From Pomacea canaliculata (taxonomy: Eukaryota; Mollusca; Gastropoda; Architaenioglossa; Ampullariidae): a DNA stretch of 64,000 nucleotides. Shown one piece after another: positions 25,353 through 38,100 of the stretch; positions within the stretch are counted from its first letter, which is position 1, and each line of letters opens with the position of its first letter. The stretch lies in NCBI RefSeq assembly GCF_003073045.1, contig NC_037595.1, positions 13,260,074-13,324,073 on the forward strand, read 5' to 3'. A program made the translations under genes and the position numbers. Under the pieces are notes generated by a model, which was not told the DNA's origin, searched no databases, and saw only the letters and a list, made by a program, of their open reading frames with translations.

Positions 25353-28294
25353 TCTCATCGAGATGTGAACGGCGCACCACTCCCTCCACTTGTCGGTGGA
25401 GAGACGAGGGGAGGGTTTTTAATGAAGGGAGAGGAAGAAAGGAGCGAGGCAACCAGAGATGGTTACAAGAGTTGCTCCCGCTTAGGCTGGGAACCTTAAT
25501 GACATCGCTAAGTGACAGCTCGCAAGAAAAGGAAAGACATACATTAGGAGGAGGACCAAAGACCTGGATAATGAGTGAAAGGGGAGGAAATAATGTGGCG
25601 CAAGATTTGGGAGAGGTAAAAAAAAAGTGGCAATGTGTTAAAATGTCAGAAAAAAAATCGGCGGTTGCAGATTGTTATCACGATTTTCTGCGAGATAAAC
25701 ATTTTTAACGAGTCGTCTGCTGCTGTTACAGCTCAGGCTCTTGGTTTTGCATTAAGTTTTAGGTCAAAACATTTCATCTATCTCAGTCCATCACAAAAAA
25801 ATCACATCTGACTGGCCTTCTCTCAAATAGAACTGTAAAGATAAACTTTTCTTCTCCAAAATCTTAAAATTTGTAACAAAGCATGTTGCATTCATAGACT
25901 GAGGAAATTAAGTTATTTCTCAGTATTTACTGTTTCGTTTTGATTAACCCCATTTGGTAAACAACTCTGACCAGGAATGCTGCAAAAGCGGCAGATTGTG
26001 AAGGAAAGGGAAGGTGTAGCCGAGACAGGTGAAAGAGTGAACGACGAGGGAGGGGAGAAAAGGAAAGAAAGAGAACATGAGAGCTTTTATTCGCTCATCT
26101 GAGCTCACTTCAAACGAGCCCGGCGGACCCAGGGGTTGTCCCAGCTACGGGAGACCAGACGTGAGTTGTCTGCCAATCGTAGGTGCACATTAGAGAAACT
26201 TTACTGCACAAGTGCACTCCCCTTCCAATCAGAAGATGCGGGTAGGGGTGGGGTGGGGTGGGGGTGGTTGTGGGATTGTTACGTACATCGTTACCTGTGA
26301 CCTGAGGAGGTCGGCCTCCGATGACCCGGTGTCAAGGTGCAGATTATGTGTTTCTCAGAAATAGCGACGTTTCAGTGGTAGTCTTCGTTTCCTTGGGGTT
26401 AGGACGATACCATGGACATGGAAGACAATCTTTCCGAAATAAAAATAAAGATCATTTGTTGGCAGCCATTTTGAAAACTCTTTACCATGTACATAGATTC
26501 TTTTTCCAGCCTCATTCCAAATCACTGACTATTCAGTGTAGATGTTCTCTTTCTTATCTGTGATGAATGGAATCGAGAATTCATTGTTATTGTAGAATAA
26601 CGGTGGTGTTGCTAAATCATGCGGGTTTTTTTTTCTCTTTTCTTTATATCGCTCTTTTTTGTTTTCATAACCGTGTTAAAACCTCGTTATATTGTTATAG
26701 TATATTTTCCAGTTACAGACACCTAAATAAAACGCTCATGTAAGCTTTTTACTCATGTTTTTATCGTAACTTTCTTTTTATGTAAAATTCTTATGTATTA
26801 TGCGATATTCCTTAATGTATGCAAAGTTGCTTACATAATACATTTTTATGAATAATGTTGTGCCCCAGCATGCTCTGTGTGCAGGTTTTTATGTCATGTG
26901 TTAGCGTGTCTGTCCTTTGGGTGTTGACAGTCTTTTAGTCTTTAGTGTTAATTTGTGACTTGTTTGTGTTTGTGTTTCTTTATAAAGCCTTCTGTTAAGT
27001 AGGAGATGTTGCTATTTACATTTTCTTTGATTATTATACCGTAGGAATATATTCTGTACACTGTAGCTTAGCCAAACACACACACAAAAAAAAAATTCCC
27101 AAACAAAACAAGAAAAGAAAATTAAGATAGAACGTTTCAAAGGGTATCATTTAACGAATAAAGAAAAACGAATCATACTAGAACAACTCTTTGTTCATAT
27201 TTATCTGAGACCCTGTCTTCTTGGTTATAAACACATGTTTTAGTCGATGAATGCGTGGTCAAATGAAAAGGAAGCAAATGCTTATATGCTTACACTAAAT
27301 ATGCTAAATATTAGTATTTTAGTATTTTTGCTTACACTGAGACACCTAACACATATCACCTAAGTAGTAAGGAGCAGGTATAGAATTACCGTTGCTGGCA
27401 ACAGTCAGTGATATTTTCTTCAATCCCTTTGCCACTTCCCACATTTCTGCATCGTATGTTGTCTTCTCGTTCCTCCCATATTTGAGTTTTGGTCAGTCAA
27501 CATTTACAACAAATACTTCAACAAGGGGACGCTACCGTGTGAAGCTATCACCGCATGTAAGTGTGTATTCTCCCCTTTTAACTAGTCAAAAAAAAAATAT
27601 AAATAAATAAAAAAATTAAAATAAAGTAAAAATCAAAATAAAAGTCCGCCTATAATTATTTTCTCTGTCGTTAGTCGAAAACCTACCTTTGCCTAAGCGA
27701 AATAGTTCGCAATGTGTTTTCTATAAATTACTACCTTAAATAATTATTATAAAATTGAGAGTCGCACATTTAAATTTTATTAACATACACTGCCTAATAT
27801 ATAAGCAAATATTTCTTAAACTTCTTATAACAGTTGTGATCAGAATGACAGTCTTTAACGGTTTGATCAAATTTTCCTGTGAACGTCTCCCACATCTTTT
27901 TCTCTCTACACCTGGAATACGATGAATAGAGAAAGTATTCGTATAAATATATTTTTAAAACAGAAGCCTGACTAAGAATAAACTAGTTTATGCTTCACAC
28001 GATCACACCGGTTTTCGAACATTTGCTTCCGTCTGCTTACACAAGCAGAAAATCCCGCCAGTAAAGATGTCTGTAAACTTTGAAATATTTCAGTCGTGCT
28101 ACGAGATTTAAAAGTCGGGATGAAGAGACATACTTTTACAGCAGTGACAATAATTTCATCTTGCTTACAAATGTTCTTTTCCGACATTTATTTAGTGGCC
28201 TAGAGTCAGGTGCACAGACGCGCTAAAATCCTTGTCAAATGTTTAAAGATAACTGTCTCCTGTGTGTTAACATGCAGCTAAAACCTTTTCATGT

Positions 28295-28390
28295 GCGGTC
28301 CCTGCTAGTGCAGTGGTTAAACACTCTATTGTCTTCATTATAATAGGAATCATAGAGTCCCAGGTTCACATCTGTCACTGTCACCTGTTG
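28295..28390 (+). repeat. tRNA-like SINE fragment
   Basis: TGCTAGTGCAGTGGTTAAACAC resembles a pol III A box, and CCCAGGTTCACATCTG about 65 bases on resembles a B box. No folded cloverleaf or CCA end is evident, so this is a SINE remnant rather than a tRNA gene. Confidence 0.35.
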
Positions 28391-29119
28391 ACGAAATCTG
28401 GTCATTTTCTCCCCATCACTAAGTGGATGCACTTTAGGGAAAATGGAAAAACTAAATTCCCTTTTATAGTATTTATAACGTTAAAAGGCCGGCAGATATG
28501 TTGGTCCCTCATCATGGTCCCTCATATTAGTCTTTACACAGTCTCCACGTCACAAGAAACATTCGTGTGTTGAGATAAGTGGCGAGTGTGTCAAACGAGT
28601 GTAGCGTGTTGTGTGTGGTAATTAAGGTAATTCTCATTATCCTTTTCTTCTCTCCGTCCTTGCCCTACATCTACCCTCTTATAGCTGATGTACACATCAG
28701 AGTGCTATAGAAATAGAATATATATAAGTGAGTGAAAAGTGCAAAGCCTGTAAAAATTAGTTTTAATTGTTGTAAATGGGTGGCTGAATATTGTTGAAAA
28801 GAGCTATGTCTACACATACATTTTTAGGAATAGAGAATTGCTATGCGCAAGGCGTACCCAAGGTATACAAATGAGTTAGGGCACAACTACTAATCGTACT
28901 TCCGAAGTTTTGCATCTTTTGCCGTGTCACACCACTGCACTGTTTGTAGGAATTATCATCCACAAGCAGTTTAAAGGTGTTAATATTTAGTCGTGATAAC
29001 GATCGCTTGTACTAAAGTTTCTTGGGTTTGATAAACGATAAAACCTGCTTGGTCTTGAGTGTCTGGACTTAAAGTCTTAGTTTCTTATCTCTGTTGTCAC
29101 TGGCAAACACAGTTGAGCA

Positions 29120-32100
29120 ATGGCGACAACAGGCTGCAGATCACACCTGTCGTGGATTTTACTTTTACAGGTAGGTCACTTCAGCTACATCGATAATATC
29201 GTCCACCATCACCTTTCCCAGCGGCCCGGTGGCGCAACGGTTAGCGCTGTTAGCGCCTGTCACCAATACAGTGAAGGTTGGCTGCCCTGAGTTCATTTCT
29301 CGTCTCGGGCACGCTGTTCTTTCTCTGCACGTGGCACCTGTTTACAGGGCTGGCTGCTCTCCGCCAAGGACGGTCCCAAGCCCGGCTGAAAAAGGAGGAG
29401 GGTTGGGCGTGGGGCCAGCACCCCCACCTCGTAAAAACAAATCCTTGCTACTAAAACATCGACAACAGTAAACTGTCGTCGATGGCCTATGCACCTGGAG
29501 GTGCGAAGGGCAAAAAAAAAAAAAAAAAAAAAAAATCACCTTTCCCGCTGTTTTTGTTGATAATTTTCGTTTGAGCGATGCTCCAGCAGCATCATTATAC
29601 ATGTTCACACTCAGCAAAGACACATTAGCACACACATGTAGTGAATACACCACAGTGGCATGGCAGTATGCTGATTTTACATACATTTGTACTGTCTTAC
29701 AATAGCCTTAGATGTAAATTAGAGTTGGTTATCAAGACACTGTTACAACCACTCGCAGAAGTTGCTGCTTATGAGAAATGCCACTAGTATCAGCTTGTTT
29801 AAAACTCATCTTCTCTCGCCGTGGAAGATCCAAACAAGAGCAGCAAAGTGTGTTATAAACATATGTACACCTAAATAAATAAACGAATATTTTCTGTCAG
29901 GAGACTCATCTTTCTCTAGCCTCAAAAGCATAATAAAGAAAGATACAGAATATTCTGCAATAAGAGTAATAAATTATCATCAATAAATACTGTATCCTAA
30001 AGATAGCTAGAAACGGGCAGACAAGCATTAAAAATAAAAATTAAAAATTTCTATTGAATAATTTCAGTATATGTAAACATATGTTGCTAGATCTGAGACG
30101 CAAAATTGAAATTTTGTCAAATTGTAGGTGCTTACCTGATTCTAATTAGGGATAGAAATACAATGATTAGTATTGCTAAACAGTCTAGTCATACGCTCTT
30201 TACTATTCATATTCTTTTTCCGAGTTTGCCACCTACAGTCCCATGTTTGTATAAACAGTCAGCTTTGCCCCCCACGTTGAGATTAGGAAAGTTTTTCTGG
30301 GGAAGTTTTATCTGTAACATCTCTTTTGCATATCTACCTTTACTTTTTTAAAAGTTATATTTATCACTATTTACCTATCAGTTTACCTGCCCTCTGTAAG
30401 TTAGTCAGCTGTGTCTGCAAACCTGAACGGTTTCTTAGACAGTTACCATGTCGTATTTTAATAATAAGATAAAAATATAAAATCTTGAGTGATTTCAGTG
30501 AGAGGGTGACATCGTTATTTATCACATCAGGTACAAGTTAATGATAACTAAAAAGAACGTCTAACAATGGATAAACAATTAATAGATTCCGCCAGATTAG
30601 CGCAACATCTAATGAATTAGTAAACACATTCTTCAGACAACGAAGTAGTTTTCCTTTGATGCCTTTCTTTAAGAAAATAAGACAAGATACATTTCTGTAG
30701 TTGAAACATTTGTTTAAGTTTATTAAAAAAAAATCTTTAATGTGTTTAATCGCTTAAAATTATTAATTAATCTTTTCCAGCTTATTCTGCAGATCTTGAT
30801 CTCAACCTTGCATGTGACACTTGGTCAAGGTAAGAACTTTGAAAGAAACGATTTAAAGATTAAATTGAAATATTGAATTAAAAAATAAATTTCTCCGTTA
30901 AATATACATTTAAAACATATTGGCTAGAGACACACGCGAATAAATAGTGTCTGTACGCTTTTAGGTCCACCAACATTCAGTTTAATGTTCCATCACAATT
31001 TCATTCAAACATGTTCGCTATAATCGTAGCTGCATCTTTCTCATTCAACAGCGCCGTGAGTGAAGGTGTTATGATATTCCTGCTGCTGTTTGTTTAATGA
31101 TGGATTCTTTCTCATGAGGCTCATACACTGATTTTAAGATCCACTCCAACAGTACATGCAATCACGACCGCAGTAAAAAAAAAAACAAAAAAACAATACA
31201 ACAGAGATTTGCCTCCTTCAGCCAGTTATGCGAGGGGACACCATTCTACATAAATAATTCCATAATGTTTTTATTCTGTAACAGCGGTGGCAGCAGGCTC
31301 TTTCTGCATACCAGGACAGACACAGACCTGTGTGTACCACGCGTCTTGCATCTTCAACAGGTGTGAGTGCGACAACACTCACTATGAAAGCTTTGGCGTC
31401 TGCTTAAACAGTGAGTACACAGTGTATGGAAGGCATCATCGCCAATGAAAAGGACGCGTACCTTTAATTGCAGCTTGTTCTAAAGAATTCACGTTTTAAT
31501 TGCGTAAGATATATACCAATATATACCTATTCCCCGAGGGACGCTACGCTGTGGGCTTCGCTATATTCTCTCCCAGGGGCAGGAACCAATGGCCAGCGCC
31601 CACAACACCCACGTGACGCTACAGCGCGTGAAGGCTTTTGGCGCCAAAACTGCCGACAGGGTTGGGAGGGGCAACGAACAGTGAACTCAGCATCAAGCAG
31701 ATGAAGCGTGACGTAGCATAGGCATGACGTCAGGCGTTGCTACAATCAGCGAAAAAAAGGCCTCGACCTTCCCCTTCTAACCGGATAAAAATAGCCTGGA
31801 ATATGACGTCAAACGTCGTCTGGTGTAAGCCTATTTCCGGTGATTCCCCAGCGCTGAGAGAAACACAGGCACAGAAACATGGCTGACACGTGACACCTGT
31901 CACTGATTAACTTAATTCGCAGCCCCGAGTGGAAGCAGTTACTACAGTACTAGAGACAAGACAAAGTATAGTGTAGGTCCCAATTTGAGGGCATTTCAAG
32001 TTAGAATTTTTGTTATTAAAAGAATCATCAAATACAACTTTTCACTTAGGTTAGACTTAAATTGGAATAGTAATTCCGCTTGATATAATTCATTTCCGGA

Positions 32101-35100
32101 GATAATCTATTTGATAGTATGTTTGGTCGGTAACAGAGGTGGCAGCGGGTAGTGGCTGTTCTACAGGACAGACCTGTGTGGACAACGCGACTTGTACCTG
32201 GAACACCTGTGAGTGTGCGAGTACTCACTACCTGAGTGACGGCGACTGCTTGCAGAGTGAGTATGAAGACCTGCTACAGTGTTGATACCTTTGGTTATTA
32301 TAGTAAACAATCACAGTAGAAAGTATATACAGATGTAAAGTAAACGTACATGCGACCAATTGAGCTTACACATCTAGTCTCACAGACCTGTGACATTTGT
32401 GATTTGAACCCTAATCTTTAATTTTATTCTCCATGCTTACGGTTTGCTGTATGTGTTTACTATAAGATTAAAGTCATCTTCAAAGCGTAGCGGTCACATC
32501 AGCCTTCATTGAAAGAATGAATACATTGCTCTATTTTAAGCAACTTGTTTTGGTGAGATAAATAATTTGATAATGTTTTTGTGTGTAACAGAGGTGCCGG
32601 CGGGATATTATTGCACATCAGGACAGACCTGTGTGGACTACGCCTCTTGCAATTCATACACGTGTGAGTGCGACAACACTCACTATGAAAGGTTTGGTCT
32701 CTGCTTAACCAGTGAGTACACAGTCTGTGGAATGCATCATCGATAATGAAAGGGATTTGCTGGCCCGTTACTGGCCTTAGACGGTCTGTTATCATTATTA
32801 CACATTTTTATAATTAAATACCTGACTTAGGTTGTGGCCAGAAATCCAGTGGTCACTGCTCCGTTAATAGGGTTATTAATCTTGACCAGTGACATGAAAC
32901 ACTGGCTTGAACACGGTAAGTGTGTTTAAGGTTTCAATAAGTACTAGCTTACCTTAATCTGTTCAACATCAAAGGGTGACCAGGGACACTCAACAAGGTT
33001 AAAGAGTACCAAAAACTTAGCACGTTTCCAGTTTGTAAGCTAGCGATTGGAAGTCCGTCTCGAGGAGACTTAAAAAGCTGTTGTGAGTTGGACTATGTGC
33101 CTGCACAATCACAATAAATTTTGGAGTGGCTTATCAGGGTTTGAAAAAAGCAACGCATAGTAGTGGTTTTACATGCTTTTACCGTTAATTACCACCGTCA
33201 CAGTACAAACTACACAGAAAGTCCGGAAAGATATTGTATTCTCTTATTCAGATTACAATAAAAGTAAATATGAGCAATTAAGCTTTTACATCCTGTCTCA
33301 TAGAACTGTGACATTTGTGATGTAGACCTATTGTCTATTTTATTCTCACTATTTGCTGTTGGTGCCTGTTATTTGATTAATGTCGTCTGTCAAGCGAAAT
33401 CCAGATCGGCCTTTGACCTATACAAAAAAGTGCTTTATTTGAAGGCAGTTGTTTTGGTGAGATAAATAATTTGATAATGTTTTTGTGTGTAACAGAGGTG
33501 GCGGCGGGAGATTATTGCACATCAGGACAGACCTGTGTGGACCACGCATCTTGCAATTCATACAGGTGTGAGTGCGACAACACTCACTATCAAAGTCATG
33601 GCGCCTGCTTAAACAGTGAGTACACAGTCTGTGGAATGCATCATCGATAATGAAAGGGACTTTCTGGCCCGTTATTGGCCTTACAATGCATAAAATCAGA
33701 GATCCTTAATACAAAAAGGTTCTAGAAGTCAGATATCGGTCATGGCACTGGATTCACTTCTGTCGAGATATTGGTACAATGTCTCCTCATGTTGGCTCAA
33801 TTTAGTGAGCAATTTAGCTTCTACATCCTGTCTCATATTCTCCATGCTTACAGTTTGCTGTTGGTGCTACTATTGGATTAATGTCGTCTGCAAAGCGTAG
33901 ATGCAATATTGGCCTTTTACTGATGGAAATAGTGCTTTTTAAGCCAGTTGTTTTGGTGAGATAAATAATTTGATGCTATTTTTTGTCTGTAACAGAGGGG
34001 GTGGAATACACTTCTTGCGGACCAGGACAAACCTGCTCCAACAGTGAGTACAGTCTATGAAATGCATTATAGATAATGAAAGGGACTTGCTGGCCCAATA
34101 TTTGCCTCAAATATCATGGCTCCCAAATAATAAGAAATTTCTAGAAGTCAAATACCCGGAGTACGTTGTGTCCAGCAGTCCACTCTGTTACGATTTAACT
34201 GTGGTAGCGGTCTGTGTAAGGTGTCGCCCGGCGTGTGTCAGCTTGGCCTCCGAGTACGAAAAACTTATTTCTTTTCAACTTAAGCTAGCATGTGGAAGTC
34301 CGTCTCGAAGAAATGCAAAAAAAGCTGTTGGCTGCACATTTACTGTGGAGTTTACGCCAAGACGAGACTAGGCAGGCGATATGGGAGCAGTAAGACAAGT
34401 TATGAAATTATAATCCCGACCTAGACGCAAACTATTGCTGTATATATGTTTTGTTCTATCTTTCCTTTAAACTACATTGTTTTGTTTTACACATATAATA
34501 TATATTATTGATTGTGGGGATGCGCCTGCCTGCATGCCGTAATGAAGTGTTAAATGAATGCTGATGAGTGATTTTTATCCATTTGAGCGACAGCGGACCG
34601 TTACAAGCGCTACATCGCCGAGCATCCTTGTTGACGATGTCCATGTCCACCCCGCTCTGTCTATAGCGCCAAAACTTTAACAACAAACCCTGGACTACCG
34701 GCCGCCCCTCTACACTTCTATGAACCAAACCAAATAATAGAAAATTGCATTCGATGATATTAATTTGAAATACTAACACCCGGTTATAATACTAACAGTT
34801 AATTTTACAATACTTTGCAGCATACTGTCAATTTTTTTGTTTTTTGTTTTGTTTTTTGTTTTTTTGTTTTTGCATTGTCTTGTTTCTAGAACTTCTGTTT
34901 TTTTACGCTTTCAATTCTTTCTTTCGGTCCTTCTGAGCTTGTGAATTTACTTTGAAGATCCAACTTCTGCTACTATGAGTTATATTGCAAATACGTTTAA
35001 AATTGCTGGAGAAAATCCATAGATTTTACGGACACCCAAAGAAAAAAGTAAGCATTTTTGTAACCTGTCGTTTATTGGTTGTCTGAAAACTACTAATCAC

Positions 35101-38100
35101 AGAACTAATCTAAACAATTTTCTTTTCCCCTCAGATGGCACGAATGACTACTCCATATTAGGAGGTGTCTTTGGTGGGTTAGCTGTTCTCCTCATTGTTG
35201 TTGTTATTATTATTATCATCGTCTTGCGACGACGCAAACGGTACGTACGAACAATACATAAAGTCAAGAGCACATGACACATAACCTCGAGAACATAGGA
35301 TACATAGTGTCAAGGGAGGTTAAACATGAAGGACATGTAAAAAATATTGTCAACGTCTAGGACTTACAATAGATAACTTTACATATATTGGATACATTTT
35401 TGAAGAACATAGGATGAAGAACATTAAGGACACGGGATAGATATGTATGGATGGTGGGCAGATACTGCTAAATACATACATTAAGGAAATTGGATAGATA
35501 GCGCCAAGGACATGGGATGTATAACATGAGTGACATGCGATACACATCATAAAAGGAGACATGAAGAGTACTGGGGAAGACAGGGTCAGGCGAACAGGGA
35601 AAAGAAGGAGTTATCTCTAATTTCTCACAAAATGTTTTAATTTTTGAGGGAAAAAAATAGGAGAAAACAAATAGTAAACCTTGCTGATTGTATCTGGCTG
35701 AAAGTGGAGAATATATAATAGTCAAGAAGTTGCAAGACGTCAGAGAAAAATATTTAGGTGTAAGATTCTCTATTCTTTCACCATCTCAGGGGTATTGAAA
35801 CATTCAACATTTAGTCTTCCACATTGCATACTATGTAAAGACTACACTGCAGAATTCTTATATATATATATTCCTATCTTTATGTGCAATCTCTCTCACA
35901 CACACACACACACATATTCACTGATCAGTTTGTAGCTACTAATAAAATTAAAGCTAATTTCTGCATCACTTTCTCTTTCCATCTTCTAGAATCTAGACCT
36001 TCAAATCATGTAACATGTCGCTATATATGTAATTAAGGACAGGATACAATTTTCACGGAAAATTTCTGCCTCTCTTTCTCATTCTTATTTAAGTTACCGG
36101 TGCATACAAATATGTTCACAATATCTGCTTGTACACACACACATTCTCCACAGCACACATATACATTCCGTTAAGTCTTGTAGTTCACACTTCTAAACAC
36201 TAATTTAACCGAGCTAATCTAGTGAGGGTCTGTTTATTTCTTGATGTTCATAAAGAATAAAACCTATAGGGGTATTTGGCTTCTCGTTCACTCGTCTGCC
36301 TCTGATGCAGTCTGTGTATCGCTTTCTAAACAAATGCATTTCCTTATTTATTAGACCTACAGAGAGGGCCCAGCGGGGTATGCCAAGTGCAAAAAGACTA
36401 AGGTAAGAACTTGTTTTTCTCGGCTCTAATTTGAATATTTCCTGTCGCACTAAACAAAATATAGTGATTTTGCTATTATTAACATTCCTACTGAAAAAAA
36501 TTCATTGACAGGAAATTCACACGAATTTTCATATTATCCTCCTTGATGGAAATTTTTTTTCTTTGTCGAACTAAATATTAACGATGGAGTATTAAGTGAA
36601 GAGTACTTCGCAATCGAAGTAGTAACCGTAACATTGTCAAAAATGAAATGCATTCGTCTTGAGTCTGAATGATGCTTGAAAAAGTTGCTATAAAAATGAA
36701 CGTGCTATTTATTTATTTATAAATGTCTTGGGTGTCAGTAAAAGGCACTCCACTAAGCTGAGGAACTTCATAACGCGATTGGCTCTACTACACCGTGATT
36801 CCAACCATCTCTTCCAGGAGGAATTTGATGTAAGTCTTTTAATTAAAAAAAATATATTTTTGCATTAACTTATAAAATCCTTAAATGGCTTAGCACAGGG
36901 GTTGGGAATGTCCGGCACGCCAAGGTATCCGCAGGAGGTACTCAAACTTGTCTGCATTGCATGAAAAGCTTGGTGTTACAGCTCGACATCAAATCTTTCT
37001 GAAGCAGCTGCAGGAAGGTAATCAGAGTTTGATGTCGACACTACCGATGTAAAATAAAATGGCCAAGGAAAAGATGAAAAGAGGCTCAGACACAGAAATC
37101 CATCCAGGAACGTAGAAAATATAGTAATAGATGTGCTGATGAACAGTAGACACAAAACTTCATGAAAATCAACGGGCTAATACAAAGACTGATAGAGAGC
37201 AGTCATCCTCAAGCCAGCCAGCCAAAGGGACATATCACTCTCCATTTCACACAGACAAGAACGAGACAGACACGTGTGCTTGTCTTGTGGTGACTTAGAG
37301 AATGCTCAGCATCACACAGGCTTAAGACTACTAATATACCGCTCAAAACAATAAAAAGGCGAGTTGTTTAGTCAATCACTGTTTCATGCCAATAAACACA
37401 GACAATAAACACACATTGAATCAAAGCATTTCTTTATTCATTCAAAGAAACATTATCAGCCAATTTCATTGAAAGAAATCATTTTAACGACAATAATTTG
37501 AGCTTGAACTGACATGTTTTCAAAATTCAGGAAAGTGGTATCAAAGAAAAAGCAAGTGCGTGGCCTTTGCCAACTTTCAAACATAGCGAAATACCGCATT
37601 GGTTGACATTTTCACCAGTTGAAGAGAAGTAATTCATGGTGGAACAATTCCTAAAGGTTACAGTAGTTGCCTCCCTTATGTAGACATTCATTGACACAGA
37701 GCAATGTGTTTTATGATGCTACCCTACTGAGTGCTATTAACCAGCGTTACTACTTGTCGAGTAAAGTTTATTTAGTTTATTATTATTAATATTATGTAAT
37801 GGTCATAATGGATAAATGCTTAGTCTTGGAAATATTTTTGGTGTAGTGAATGTCAGCTGCAAGGAAAGAAGGGGACTGAGTTCTCATTCTTAAATAACCT
37901 ACTATATGAATGGAAATTTTTTTTTTCGCTCTGTTAGTCCAAACCTATGTTAAATGCGTGTGTTTGTTGATAACAGGAACTGCGTAGCAGCCATGGGAAA
38001 CAAGCCTTACAATTCAAGATGCTTGTGGGAAATAAGCCAGTCAACCGTGTAAAGAATAGGAGTCAGCATGCTATTCCATGTAAGTAAGGCTGAAAAAAAT

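Larger units (their letters stand above)
22974..29119. other. Intergenic, no firm gene
   Basis: This lies between the divergent RERG-like (-) and receptor phosphatase (+) genes, so their promoters should be at its two ends. A possible minus-strand signal-peptide exon (about 25352-25276) is listed separately. GC-richer patches occur near 23640-23880 and 24880-25500, and a purine-rich G patch near 26240-26275. From ~26600 to 28250 it is AT-rich with nothing recognised. A tRNA-like SINE fragment lies near 28295. Confidence 0.4.

Noticed and set aside
36896-37060. Possible hAT end (CAGGGGTTGGGAA) in the receptor phosphatase intron
   Set aside because: No matching second terminus or 8-bp duplication was found.
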